A stretch of DNA of 64,000 nt from Rhizobium sp. RCAM05350 (GCA_024426085.1 CP087974.1:4258001-4322000); one strand, 5' to 3'; shown: positions 50,548 through 60,364, counted from the stretch's first letter. The notes: generated by a model not told the origin, from the sequence alone. Program-made: numbers and translations.

Positions 50548-52602
50548 ATGGCAACCAAAGTCAAAGAGAACGAAGAAGCAGAAGCCGAACGCGAAGGCGC
50601 ACCCGACGGCCCGCTTCTTGACCTCTCGGATGACGCGGTCAAGAAGATGATCAAGGCCGCCAAGAAGCGCGGCTATGTGACCATGGACGAGCTGAATGAG
50701 GTTCTGCCGTCCGATCAGGTTGACCCCGACCGGATCGAAGACATCATGGCGATGCTCAGCGAAATGGGCATCAATGTCGTCGAGGACGAGGAAGCCGACG
50801 AAGGCACCGCGACTGCCGAGGAAGAAGATAGTGATTCCGACGGCGAGAGCGAAGGCGGCGAACTTGCCCCTTCGAGCGGTACCGCCCTTGCGACCGCCAA
50901 GAAGAAAGAACCGACCGACCGTACCGACGATCCGGTGCGCATGTACCTGCGCGGAAATGGGCTCGGTGGAGCTTCTGTCGCGCGAGGGTGAAATCGCCAT
51001 TGCCAAGCGCATCGAGGCTGGCCGCGAAACGATGATCGCCGGTCTCTGTGAGAGCCCGTTGACGTTCCAGGCCATCATCATTTGGCGTGACGAGCTCAAC
51101 GAAGGCAACACGCTTCTGCGCGAGATCATCGATCTCGAAACCACCTATTCCGGTCCGGAAGCCAAGGCGGCACCTCAGTTCCAAAGTCCTGAGAAGATCG
51201 AGGCAGACCGCAAGGCTGCCGAGGAAAAGGAAAAGAACCGCAAGCCGCGTTCTGGCGACGACGACGTGACCAATGTCGGCGGCGAAGGCCTGCCGCCCGA
51301 GGAAGAGGAAGAGGACGACGACGGATCAGAACCTCTCGCTCGCCGCGATGGAAGCCGAACTGCGTCCGCAGGTTATGGAAACGCTCGACATCATCGCCGA
51401 GACTTATAAGAAGCTGCGCAAGCTGCAGGACCAGCAGGTCGAAGCCCGCCTGCAGGCGACCGGCACGCTGTCGCCCGCCCAGGAGCGCCGTTACAAGGAA
51501 CTCAAGGACGAGCTGATCACGGCGGTAAAGTCGCTGTCGCTCAACCAGAACCGCGTCGATAGCCTGGTGGAGCAGCTCTATGACATCTCCAAGCGTCTGA
51601 TGCAGAACGAAGGCCGTCTGCTGCGCCTGGCCGGATCCTACGGCGTCAAGCGCGATCTCGTTTCTGGAACAGTATTCCGGTGCCGAACTCGATCCGAACT
51701 GGATGAAGTCGATCGCCAATCTGGCCGCCAAGGGTTGGAAGGAATTCGCCAAGAACGAAGGCACGATGATCCGCAACATTCGCGGCGAGATCCAGAATCT
51801 TGCCACGGAAACCGGCATCTCGATCTTCGAATTCCGCCGCATCGTCTCGATGGTGCAGAAGGGCGAGCGTGAAGCCCGCATCGCCAAGAAGGAAATGGTC
51901 GAAGCGAACCTTCGCCTCGTCATCTCGATCGCTAAGAAGTACACCAACCGCGGCCTGCAGTTCCTCGACCTCATTCAGGAAGGCAATATCGGCCTGATGA
52001 AGGCAGTCGACAAGTTCGAATATCGCCGTGGCTACAAGTTCTCGACCTATGCGACGTGGTGGATTCGTCAGGCGATCACCCGCTCGATCGCCGACCAGGC
52101 CCGCACGATCCGTATTCCGGTGCACATGATCGAGACGATCAACAAGATCGTCCGCACATCGCGCCAGATGCTGCACGAGATCGGCCGCGAGCCGACCCCG
52201 GAAGAGCTGGCCGAAAAGCTGGCCATGCCGCTCGAAAAGGTCCGCAAGGTTCTGAAGATCGCCAAGGAGCCGATTTCGCTCGAAACCCCGGTGGGTGACG
52301 AAGAAGACAGCCATCTCGGCGATTTCATCGAGGACAAGAACGCGCTTCTGCCGATCGACGCCGCCATCCAGGCGAACCTGCGCGAAACCACGACCCGTGT
52401 TCTCGCCTCGCTGACGCCGCGCGAAGAACGCGTCCTGCGCATGCGTTTCGGCATCGGCATGAACACCGACCACACGCTCGAAGAGGTCGGCCAGCAGTTC
52501 TCGGTGACCCGCGAACGTATCCGTCAGATCGAAGCCAAGGCGCTGCGCAAGCTCAAGCACCCGAGCCGCTCGCGCAAGCTGCGCTCGTTCCTGGACAGCT
52601 AA
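50548..52602 (+). CDS. rpoD: RNA polymerase primary sigma factor RpoD (three frameshifts)
   Basis: Reconstructed length is about 684 codons, the usual rhizobial size. Region 1.1: [20 protein letters not shown]; an acidic stretch; region 1.2 [20 protein letters not shown], split by an extra G near 50955. The non-conserved region contains an acidic run EEEEEDDD with an extra G near 51330, and another extra G near 51667 hides [14 protein letters not shown]. Regions 2-4 are intact: [60 protein letters not shown] and the [23 protein letters not shown]. Essential gene, so the shifts are sequence errors. Confidence 0.97.
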
Positions 52603-52630
52603 GAACGGCATTTTCGAATGAAACATCAAG

Positions 52631-52659
52631 CCCGGTCAGTGAAAGCTGGCCGGGTTTTT
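52631..52659 (+). terminator. Rho-independent terminator of rpoD
   Basis: CCCGGTCAG pairs with CTGGCCGGG (one G-U) around TGAAAG, followed by TTTTT. It begins 28 bp after the rpoD stop. Confidence 0.92.
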
Positions 52660-52862
52660 CTTTTGGCTGTTGCCTTCGCTTGTTTGCTCAGGCAGACAGG
52701 ATTATACTTTAGTTCTCGCTAAAACCTCTGGGCCTCATTCGTACGCGTTCTGTTGACTGAGATCGGCCGTCCGCTTTGCCGGATGGTGCGTCCGATGAGG
52801 CGGGAGGCGGAGGCATCAATCGCGGTGCCACCTTCAAGGTCGTGCCGCATCGGAGGTGTGCG

Positions 52863-53195
52863 ATGACCATGTATATCGTGCTGATCAACTGGACGGAGCA
52901 GGGCGTCAAGAATGTGCGCGAGTCCCCCAAACGTCTGGATGCGGCGAAGAAGCTGCTGAAGGATATGGGCGGCTCGTTCAGGGAGTTCTACCTGACCATG
53001 GGCGATCACGACATGGTGGCGGTGTGCGAGGCGCCTGATGATGCGGTGATGGCGCGGTTTGCCCTTTCTCTCGGCATGGGCGGCAATGTGCGTACCCGGA
53101 CATTAAAAGCATTCCCGGAGGCCGCTTATCGGGGAGCTGATCAGTTCGCTCGGATAGGTGATACTGCGGCGACCTCGATGATGAAGCCCGAATGA
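52863..53195 (+). CDS. GYD domain protein
   Basis: 110 residues from MTMYIVLINWTEQGVKNVRE, with GGAGGTGTGCG before the ATG. PKRLDAAKKLLKDMGGSFRE, FYLTMGDHDMVAVCEAPDDA and GNVRTRTLKAF match the GYD family (PF08734) along most of its length. The name comes from its G-[DY]-[YH]-D motif, here G-D-H-D. Members are small dimeric ferredoxin-like proteins of unknown function. The DUF427 gene follows after 10 bp, so the two are probably one operon. The gene is intact. Confidence 0.88.
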   Translation: MTMYIVLINWTEQGVKNVRESPKRLDAAKKLLKDMGGSFREFYLTMGDHDMVAVCEAPDDAVMARFALSLGMGGNVRTRTLKAFPEAAYRGADQFARIGDTAATSMMKPE

Positions 53196-53205
53196 GAAGC
53201 GCCGC

Positions 53206-53562
53206 ATGCCCGCAAAGCCGATGAAAATCCCCGGTCCGGATCATCCGATTACCGTCACGCCCAATCCGGGCCGCGTCGTCGTCCGGCTTGGCGGCAGGAT
53301 CGTTGCCGATACCCGCAACGCGTTGACATTGCGCGAGGCGTCCTATCCGGCTGTCCAGTACATTCCCCGCGCCGATGTCGCGATGGCGCTGCTGCAGCCG
53401 ACCGATCACGCCACCTATTGCCCCTACAAGGGCGACTGCTGTTATTTCAGCGTGATCTCCGGCGGCGGCCTGTTGGAGAATGCCGTCTGGTCCTATCAGG
53501 CGCCCTATGATGCCGTCGCCGTCATTCGGGATCACCTGGCGTTCTACCCGGATCGTTTCTGA
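53206..53562 (+). CDS. DUF427 domain protein
   Basis: 118 residues. RVVVRLGGRIVADTRNALTL, YIPRADVAMALLQPTDHATY, CPYKGDCCYFSVISG and NAVWSYQAPYDAVAVIRDHL are the DUF427 hallmarks (Y-I/F-P-R-x-D, C-P-x-K-G, W-x-Y-x-x-P). ATG 53206 or 53221 could be the start. Its biochemical role is unknown; it adjoins a GYD gene, which I infer to be functionally linked only by spacing. The gene is intact. Confidence 0.88.
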   Translation: MPAKPMKIPGPDHPITVTPNPGRVVVRLGGRIVADTRNALTLREASYPAVQYIPRADVAMALLQPTDHATYCPYKGDCCYFSVISGGGLLENAVWSYQAPYDAVAVIRDHLAFYPDRF

Positions 53563-53714
53563 GATCACGGACGCTTGAGCGCGCTTGCCGCGCTAGGAAC
53601 CGCGCTACGCCCATGCTAGAGAGTGTGCCGTCATCCGGTGCGGCTGGCTGTCGTTTTTCCTGTCCATCTCCCGCCGGCCACGATCCGGTCAGTATCCGGT
53701 TCTATCCACACTCC

Positions 53715-54941
53715 ATGCAGCAGAATTCGGAAAAACGGTGGGATACATTCAAGGCGGCACTGTTCGCCTCCGTGGCCGTGCATGTCGTTGCTGCCGCGTT
53801 TCTGATTTTCGATCTGCCGATGACACCGCCACAGCCTGAAGCTGAGGAAGTGGTCAAGGTCGAGATGGTGCCCGAACCGGAGAAGAAACCGGAGCCTGAA
53901 AAAAGCCCGAGCCGGAAAAAAAGCCAGAACCTGAGAAGAAACCAGAGCCAGAGAAAAAAAACCGGAACCGAAGCCTGAGCCACCCCCCAGGAAGACGCCA
54001 AACCGATCGAAAAACCAGTAGACAAGGCCGAGGAAGAGCCGGAGGAAACGGCTGAGCAGCAACCTGCTGATAAACAGGCGGCCGAGCAGGCGGCAGCCCA
54101 GAAGGCAGAAGCCCAAAAGCAGAGGCGGAGAAAGCAGAAGCCCGGAAAGCGGAAGCCGCCAAAACTGAAGCGCAGCCGCAGGCCTTCGAGTCCGCTGCCA
54201 AGGAAGGCGGCAAGGAGGCGGGGGGCGACCGTCCAACCGAGCCTGAGAAGAAGGCCGAGCCCGAACCGCGTGCTGAGCGCGCCGTTCCGCAGGCCAGCGA
54301 ACAGGCGCCGGACGAGATAGAACCACAACTGCGCAAGCCGCTGGACATACCGGCCGAGACGGCTGCTGCTGCAAAGTTGCCGGAGCTTAATCTGCCTGAA
54401 GCTACCAATGCCAACCCCGTGCTCAACGAAGGTGAGGCACTGATCGAGACGGTACCGATCCCGAAGGCCAAGCCGCAGGACCGGCCGGTGGATGTCGCCA
54501 TGTCCGATCCGCAAAGGGTTGCGTCGGCTGACGGCTCCGATGCCAGACCCAAGCGACCGCCCGCGGAATTGAAGCAGGCAAGCGAACTCTATTCCGCTGA
54601 TACGCTCTCCGACCCGCGCGTCCGTCAGGCGCTTGGCAAGTTGCCCAAGGACCGGCGGATCGTGCAGATGTGCATGATCGAGACGCTGGAGCAGGTGCGC
54701 CGCGCCCGCCCGGATACCGTGCCTCAGGGGCTGTTTTTCGATCCCCCGCAATGGTTCACCGATCGCCGGGCAGGTGATGACGGCCAATGGTGCCGCCTAC
54801 AAGACCGCACGGGGCTGGATCGATGTCGACTTCAAATGCACCGTCAACACCGACGTCGACGGAATTACCGCCTTCAGTTTCGCGGTCGGCGGTTCGGTGC
54901 CGAAAAGCCAGTGGCAGGCGCGGCGGTTTCCGAGAAACTGA
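53715..54941 (+). CDS. TonB-like DUF930 domain protein (many frameshifts)
   Basis: About 408 residues. The N-terminal anchor KAALFASVAVHVVAAAFLIF resembles TonB/TolA. A long Glu/Lys/Pro/Ala-rich spacer follows (EPEKKPEPEKK repeats, then AEQAAAQKAEAQK), broken at about five homopolymers between 53900 and 54125. The C-terminal DUF930 domain: ELYSADTLSDPRVRQALGKL, RRIVQMCMIETLEQVRRARP, FFDPPQWFTDRRAGDD; a shift near 54783, then GWIDVDFKCTVNTDVDGITA, FSFAVGGSVPKSQW. A periplasm-spanning protein of unknown role. Confidence 0.8.
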
Positions 54942-54962
54942 GCCACCGCGCTTGTTGGTGGG

Positions 54963-55421
54963 TTACTTGTAGAACCCTTGGCGCAGGTTGAGGCCATGTT
55001 CCAGCCAGACCTTCATCGCGCAGAGTGCGCCGGTCCAACCCTCACAATTGCCGTAGGAGCCCTTGAGGCCCCCAGGTGTTTCCGGCCAGCCTTCCTCGGT
55101 GATCGCCACCAGGGTGCGGCCGTCATCGAGCGGTTCGAAGGTCATGGTCACGGTGGTGTCGTAGTCGACCGGCTGCGGGCTGCCTTCGTTGGCCGCCCAC
55201 TGGAAAACGATCTTCCTGTCCTTGACTACATCGATCACTTTCACCGGGAAGGCACCGGGAAAATCATGAAAGTCCCAGGTGACAGTGGCGCCGGTCTCAA
55301 GCCGGCCCTTGGCGCCACCGGTGGTGAAATAGCGCGACAATTGCTCCGGATTGACCACCGCCTCGAAAACCTCCGAGACCGGCTTGGCGATCCGGCCTGC
55401 GACCCTGAATTTCAGCTCCAT
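54963..55421 (-). CDS. SRPBCC/AHSA1 family protein
   Basis: 152 residues, AGGAGGAAAGAAC before the ATG. MELKFRVAGRIAKPVSEVFE, AVVNPEQLSRYFTTGGAKGR, ATVTWDFHDFPGAFPVKVID and GGLKGSYGNCEGWTGALCAM are typical of the START-like AHSA1 (polyketide cyclase/activator of Hsp90 ATPase) family, with the conserved C-terminal W-x2-x-L. These bind hydrophobic ligands. It diverges from an ArsR gene over a palindrome, a frequent pairing. The gene is intact. Confidence 0.87.
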   Translation of the reverse strand: MELKFRVAGRIAKPVSEVFEAVVNPEQLSRYFTTGGAKGRLETGATVTWDFHDFPGAFPVKVIDVVKDRKIVFQWAANEGSPQPVDYDTTVTMTFEPLDDGRTLVAITEEGWPETPGGLKGSYGNCEGWTGALCAMKVWLEHGLNLRQGFYK

Positions 55422-55459
55422 GTTCTTTCCTCCTGATTGTGCTTGTTCTGGCGCCTATT

Positions 55460-55479
55460 ATGTTATAAAAACATAACAT
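55460..55479. promoter_or_regulatory. Palindromic ArsR operator overlapping start codon
   Basis: ATGTTAT (55460-55466) and ATAACAT (55473-55479) are exact inverses around AAAAAC. The right half covers the ArsR ATG at 55478. A site between ArsR and AHSA1 would allow repression of both divergent genes. Confidence 0.6.
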
Positions 55480-55802
55480 GTCAACTGATGATAAAAACGA
55501 CCGAATCTTCAAGGCTTTGGCCGCATCCAGCCGGCGCGCCATGCTCGATATGCTGAAGGATCAGCCCCAGACGACGGGTGATCTCTGCGCGCGGTTTCCC
55601 GCCCTTGATCGCTGCACGGTGATGCAACATCTGAAGGTGCTGGAGGCGGCGGATCTGGTCATCGTCAAGCGCGAGGGCCGTGAGCGCTGGAACTATCTCA
55701 ACCCACTGCCGATCAAGGATATCCATGACCGCTGGATCGGCCCCCTATGCCGCCCAGGCCGTCAATCTCATCGGGCGGCTGAAGGATGATCTCGAAGGGT
55801 AG
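55478..55802 (+). CDS. ArsR family repressor (frameshift near end)
   Basis: About 107 residues. KALAASSRRAMLDMLKDQPQ, TTGDLCARFPALDRCTVMQH and LKVLEAADLVIVKREGRERW give the ArsR winged helix; no CxC or other metal-binding Cys set is seen, so it is a non-metal member as is usual next to AHSA1 proteins. An extra C near 55745 hides the end, YAAQAVNLIGRLKDDLEG. It is probably leaderless or poorly translated, as the ATG lies within the operator. Confidence 0.85.
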
Positions 55803-55809
55803 GGCGGGC

Positions 55810-56261
55810 CTACCCGGCGACGGCTTTCTCCAAACCTGCGACGTCGATCTTGATCATCCGCATCATCGCGTCGCGCACGCGTCCGGCCTTGGCCGGGTCG
55901 GGATCGCTCATCAGTCGCATCAGTGCATTCGGAATGATCTGCCAGGTGACGCCGAAACGGTCGGTCAGCCAGCCGCATTGCTGCGCCTGTCCGCCATCCA
56001 GCAACCTGTCCCAATAATGATCGACTTCCACTTGATCGGCGCAGGCGACGAAGAAGGAGACGGCGGGGAGAACTGGTAATGCGGCCCACCGTTCAGCCCC
56101 ATGAACCCTTGTCCCTCCAGTTCGAAGGCGGCGGTAAAGGTTTTACTGTCTGGGCCGCGCTGCTGATAAGTCACCTTCGCCTGCCGGAAAATCGACAGAT
56201 AGAAGGCAAGCGCCTCGTCGAGATTGTTGTCGAACCAGAGAAAGGGCGTGATCTTCTGCAT
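55810..56261 (-). CDS. PhnB-like VOC protein (frameshifted)
   Basis: About 150 residues, CACAGGAGGAAAGTTC before the ATG. MQKITPFLWFDNNLDEALAF, YQQRGPDSKTFTAAFELEGQ and GFMGLNGGPHYQF are the PhnB/YjdN-type N-terminal half (F-L-W-F-x-x-x-x-x-E-A). A shift near 56060 precedes VEVDHYWDRLLDGGQAQQCG, WLTDRFGVTWQIIPNALMRL, which carries the W-x-x-D-x-F-G-V-x-W-Q signature. PhnB proteins and AHSA1/ArsR often occur together; function unknown. Its stop is 7 bp from the ArsR stop, convergent. Confidence 0.85.
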
Positions 56262-56437
56262 GAACTTTCCTCCTGTGTTTGAGCATTGCCTCCTAATGAC
56301 GAACGCGCCGGCGGAATTTCGACATGCCGCGCCGATTTTTGAGCTGGCCCCGCGCTCGGTTTCTGCAATCAACGCCTCCTTTTGCCGAACCGCCACTCAG
56401 AAACGCATGCTCGGCCCTTGCCATCGAGAAGTTATAT

Positions 56438-56467
56438 CGTAAGATATATCTAGAGTTATATCTTACG
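56438..56467. promoter_or_regulatory. Perfect 11-bp inverted repeat, PadR operator
   Basis: CGTAAGATATA (56438-56448) and TATATCTTACG (56457-56467) are exact inverses separated by TCTAGAGT, ending 11 bp before the PadR ATG. An upstream TTATATC extends the pattern. Its size and position fit autoregulation by the PadR protein and control of the SIP gene downstream. Confidence 0.72.
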
Positions 56468-56478
56468 AAGGGAATCCC

Positions 56479-57110
56479 ATGTTTGGACGTCACCACGGGC
56501 ACGGTCCCCGCAATCATGATGAATCCTGCCGCGAGCGGCATGCGCATGGCGGCCATGGCCGCCACGGTCCGGGCCGTTTCGAGGGCGGCTTTGCTTCGCG
56601 CGATGGTTTTCGCGCCGGGCGCAAGCTGTCATCCATCGATCTGCAATTGCTGATCCTGGCACTGCTCGCCCGCCAGCCGGCCCATGGCTACGAACTCATC
56701 CGCACCATCGAGGAAATCTCCGGCGGCTTTTATGTGCCGAGCCCCGGCATGATCTATCCGGCTTTGACCTATCTCGACGAAATCGGCCATGCGGTGGCGG
56801 AAGCCGACGGTAACAAGAAGCTCTTCAGCATCACCGATGCCGGCCGTGCTGCCCTTGAAGCCGATCGGGCAGCGGCCGATCGCATCATCGAAGGCCTTGG
56901 CCGCATCGGCGCGAAGATGGATGCCGTGCGCGATGTCTTCGAGGGGCGGGGGCGGGCGAGGATCCGGAAGCCCATGGCCATCATGCGCTGGAGATTGCCC
57001 GCCAGGCGATCAAGGCATCGCTGTTTCGCAAGCGCGGCTGTTCCTCCGAGGAGGCGACACGGCTTGCGGATATCCTCCGCCGGGCCGTCGACGAGATCAA
57101 TCGCGGTTAG
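56479..57110 (+). CDS. PadR family regulator, His-rich, YqjI-like (frameshifted)
   Basis: About 210 residues. The first 35 residues are His/Gly/Arg-rich (MFGRHHGHGPRNHDESCRER and HAHGGHGRHG), likely metal-binding as in E. coli YqjI, a nickel-responsive PadR. The winged helix is SSIDLQLLILALLARQPAHG, YELIRTIEEISGGFYVPSPG and MIYPALTYLDEIGHA. A shift near 56945 hides HALEIARQAIKASLFRKRGC to the TAG at 57108. The SIP gene follows by 25 bp, as YqjI partners YqjH. Confidence 0.85.
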
Positions 57111-57135
57111 CGCCGCCCAAGGTAAAGGATTTTTC

Positions 57136-57946
57136 ATGACCGAAAGACACGCCGTCGCGCGTCCGCCACGAGTTGCGCCGCCGTCTTCTCACCGTGAAGA
57201 CGGCGGAGCGCCTCACCCCGCAGATGGTCCGCATCACGCTGACTGGCGGCGACCTCGAGGGTTTCGTCAGCGCCGGCTATGACGACCACGTCAAGCTGTG
57301 CCTGCCCCTCACTGGTCAGGACGCCCCTATCTGGCCCGTAGGCCCGGACGCGCCCGCTCTGCCGGAGGGCATCGTTGCTTCGCCGATGCGCGATTTCACG
57401 CCGCGCCGCCATGATCCGGCAAAGGGCGAACTGGTGGTTGATTTCGCCATCCACGAGGCCGGCCCTGCCACCGAATGGGCTTCGGCTGCCAAGCCCGGCA
57501 CCAAGCTCGGCGTTGGCGGCCCCCGTGGCTCCTTCGTCGTCACCGATGATTTCGACTGGTATCTGCTGATCGGCGACGAAACGGCGCTTCCGGCCATCGG
57601 CCGCAGGCTCGAGGAACTGCGCGCCAACGTGCCCGCGATCGTCATCGCCGCCGTCACTGGCGCTGAGGAAGAGCAGACCTTCGAAACCGCAACCCGCCTC
57701 GAAACCCGCTGGATTCATCGCCCGCTCGAAAATGCCAGCAATCCGGCGTTCCTGCTCGATGCTGTCAGATCGCTGCCGCTGCCCCAAGGAGACGGTTATA
57801 TCTGGATCGCCGGCGAAAACGATACGGTCAAACTCCTGCGCAAGCATTTCGTCGAGGAGCGCGGCCACAACCGCGCCTGGATCAAGGCGGCCGGCTATTG
57901 GCGAAAGGGCAGCGCCGGTTTCCATGAGAACCACAACGAAGGATAG
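57136..57946 (+). CDS. Siderophore-interacting protein, YqjH/ViuB-like ferric reductase (frameshifted)
   Basis: About 270 residues. The first codons MTERHAVAR are followed by a shift near 57165; the restored frame reads HELRRRLLTVKTAERLTPQM, VRITLTGGDLEGFVSAGYDD, then RDFTPRRHDPAKGELVVDFA (R-x-Y/F-T-x-R FAD motif) and PGTKLGVGGPRGSFVVTDDF. The NAD-binding part is WYLLIGDETALPAIGRRLEE, and GYIWIAGENDTVKLLRKHFV the family C-terminus. It releases iron from ferric siderophores by reduction, and is probably co-transcribed with the PadR gene. Confidence 0.9.
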
Positions 57947-58028
57947 ATGATCATCCCCTGGAGCGGCGGCGGCGGACAGCCAAGGTGGCTGTAACCGCTG
58001 TTACTCCAAGGGTGACAGATGGTGACCT

Positions 58029-59053
58029 TCAGGTCACCGTGTGCGTTTCACGCGGCCGTTGCCAAAGTAACGCTGTCGTCAAGAATACAAAACCGATGGC
58101 CAGCGCGACGTAGAGGATGCGTGTCGAGAACGATTCCAGTGGCGCTGCCGGGCAATGGCGAAACGCCAAGCCCGAACAGGATCAGGAATATGGTCAGCGC
58201 ACCGGCGTGGACCTTGGCGTCGGGGGACCGTGCCGCCGCGCGTCCGCCGAGCAGCAGGCAGACGATCAGCACGATGACGAACATGGAAAACAGGTTCGGT
58301 CGGATGGTCAGAACGGTGTATGCGACCGACGCGATCACCCCACCCAGAAGGTTTACGATGACAAGCCCGAGGGAGGCGCGGCCGCTCGCCGCGATATCGA
58401 GCTGTCCAAGCAGCGAGACCACCGTAATCGGAATGACGAGCGCGGATGTCAGGTTGTCGCTTGTCAGGCAGATCGTGACAGCCGACAGGAGGATCGCAGT
58501 GTTCGCCAACGCTCGCGAAAAGTCAGGTGGGTTGGTTGCCGCCGGCTGGGGCGACTGAGTATTCGCTCGACGAGGTTCCGGAATGAGCGCGTGGGCAAGC
58601 CACATCAACCCTCCGCCGGTCACGACCCCGATCGTGAGGATAGAGAGGATCGAAGATGCCAGCTCCTTGTTGAGGATGCCGAGCAGCGGCACCATGACTG
58701 CGACCACAAGGATGAGGAATATGGCTGCGCCACCCTTGCCAGCCGTCTGCGCACTGAAGCACGAGAAGTAGATCAGGCCGAGCAGCAGCAGGAACGTCAC
58801 CGGTTCGTCGCTGAACCAGGCCGTCAGAATACGCATGAATATTCCGACGACGAGGATGAGAACCCCCATGCCCAACGTCTTGCCTGGAGGCAAGGGATGG
58901 GTGCTCGACAGGAGAAACTGCGCCGCAAACAGCGGCCCTGAGAAACGGCACGATCGCGCCGGAGGCGACGGACACCGTAAAGCCCACGGAGACGGCAAGT
59001 GCCACCCTGCAGTCCCTTTCGCCGTTGCTCGCCGATCGATCCTCAGCCAACAT
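58029..59053 (-). CDS. DUF2955 membrane protein, efflux partner (frameshifted)
   Basis: About 341 residues with many membrane segments: CRVALAVSVGFTVSVASGAI, GMGVLILVVGIFMRILTAWF, TFLLLLGLIYFSCFSAQTAG and FSMFVIVLIVCLLLGGRAAA. This is the DUF2955/FUSC-like inner-membrane component commonly encoded after an HlyD protein. Shifts near 58940 (before GPLFAAQFLLSSTHPL) and near 58120 (after GIVLDT; restored ILYVALAIGFVFLTTALLWQ) break it. Its ATG lies inside the 3' end of the HlyD gene, so translation is coupled. Confidence 0.8.
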
Positions 59054-60143
59054 AGGTCAGCACCGACATGATGCGGATCCAGAGCCAGCCCCAGGCATTG
59101 GTGACGGTGTTCTCCCCGGTATAGATGACCACGGTCGCCTGAGAACCGTAGCGGGCCCCCTTCGGCCTCCCTTCGTTCAGGACGAGCCGCACCGGGAAGC
59201 GCTGCGCCTCCTGGACCCAGCCAGTGTCGGATCGGATGGTCGGCAGACCGGTGTTTGGATCAGTGCTTCCCTGCGATACGCCGAGACCGACGCTCTCGAC
59301 CTTGGCATCGAACAACTTGCCGGGCAGGGCGTCGAACAGGACCTCAGCCCGGTTGCCCACTGCAACGTTCTCGAGACTGTTCTCCTTGAAGGCCGCCGCA
59401 ATCCACACGGTTCCGACGTCGATGAACGTCATGGCCGACTGGCCGGTATTAACCACCTTGCCGATCGAAAGCTGAAGATTGGTAACGACGCCGGCGGACG
59501 GCGCGCGAACGGTCGTGCGCAGGAGATCGAGCTGGGCACGCTCAAGCACTGCCATTGCCTCCTTGAGCTGCGGATTGTCCTTGCCCGCCGGGCCGAGGTC
59601 CTCTTGGGCGGCGACGAGATCAGCTTCCGTGCCCTTCACCGAGGCTTCCGCCTGATCGAGGACGAGCTTAGCTTCATCAAATTTTGACTCGGCGTAGACC
59701 CCTCGCTTCACCAGTTCCGAGACACGGCCGAATTGCTCACGGGCATTGGTACTGTTCGCCTGGGCCTCCACGAGCCGGGACTGGACAGCATCGACCTGTG
59801 CTGTCGAAGCGCCGATCGTCTGGCCGACCCGTTCGAGAGCGGCTTCCGCCTCTGCGACCGCGATCTGGTAACGGCTCGGATCGATGCGGAACAGCACCTG
59901 CTCTGCATCGACGGCCGAATTGTCTGTCACATTGACCTCAACAACGCGCCCGGTCACTTCAGGAGCGATGCCGACGACATAGGCCTGAACCTGTGCCTGC
60001 GAGCTTGAGGGTGTCCTTCGTTCCATGAAGATGGAAAGGACGAAGAGAAGCAGAGCCAAGATCACGATGATCAGCGCGACCCTGCGTAAAGGATTGCCAG
60101 CCGGCGTGGGCGCAGGTTCGCTGAGGGTTTCGTTGGTAGCCAC
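59043..60143 (-). CDS. HlyD family membrane-fusion protein
   Basis: 366 residues, intact. One N-terminal anchor (LRRVALIIVILALLLFVLSI) is followed by QAQVQAYVVGIAPEVTGRVV, the first lipoyl half-motif; a coiled coil (AVAEAEAALERVGQTIGAST to KGTEADLVAAQEDLGPAGKD); the second lipoyl half RTTVRAPSAGVVTNLQLSIG; and the beta-barrel with GTVWIAAAFKENSLENVAVG. It is of the EmrA/AaeA type, bridging the inner-membrane DUF2955 protein to an outer-membrane channel. The substrate is probably an aromatic or drug-like compound. Confidence 0.93.
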   Translation of the reverse strand: MATNETLSEPAPTPAGNPLRRVALIIVILALLLFVLSIFMERRTPSSSQAQVQAYVVGIAPEVTGRVVEVNVTDNSAVDAEQVLFRIDPSRYQIAVAEAEAALERVGQTIGASTAQVDAVQSRLVEAQANSTNAREQFGRVSELVKRGVYAESKFDEAKLVLDQAEASVKGTEADLVAAQEDLGPAGKDNPQLKEAMAVLERAQLDLLRTTVRAPSAGVVTNLQLSIGKVVNTGQSAMTFIDVGTVWIAAAFKENSLENVAVGNRAEVLFDALPGKLFDAKVESVGLGVSQGSTDPNTGLPTIRSDTGWVQEAQRFPVRLVLNEGRPKGARYGSQATVVIYTGENTVTNAWGWLWIRIMSVLTYVG

Positions 60144-60168
60144 GGTCTATTCCTTTGACTTTCGGTGC

Positions 60169-60364
60169 TTAGAAAACAAGATTTGCGGGATAGGCGACGC
60201 GGCTGCTGCGGATGAACAGCGCGGATCTTTTCCCAAAAATTGCCGCCAAGCACAAAGAAACTGGCAAAGAACATGAGGTCGCCGAGCAACTGGAGTTGCC
60301 ACATGTTCGGAGGAAGATCGGGTCTCGCACGTCCAGGTACGGTTTCCTGCATCTGATCCGACAT
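60169..60364 (-). CDS. Small membrane protein leading the HlyD-DUF2955 operon (frameshifted)
   Basis: About 65 residues: MSDQMQETVPGRARPDLPPN, then the hydrophobic WQLQLLGDLMFFASFFVLGG with one membrane segment. A single-base shift near 60222 precedes ALFIRSSRVAYPANLVF and a TAA at 60169. It lies 25 bp upstream of the HlyD start in the same direction. AaeX-like small proteins precede AaeAB in enterobacteria, but sequence similarity is not evident. GGAGGGGACGGGAAAA precedes the ATG, a strong RBS. Confidence 0.6.

Noticed and set aside
50548-52602. Programmed frameshifting in rpoD
   Set aside because: Three separate single-base shifts without slippery heptamers or adjacent structures, in a genome region with the same errors everywhere, point to sequence error.
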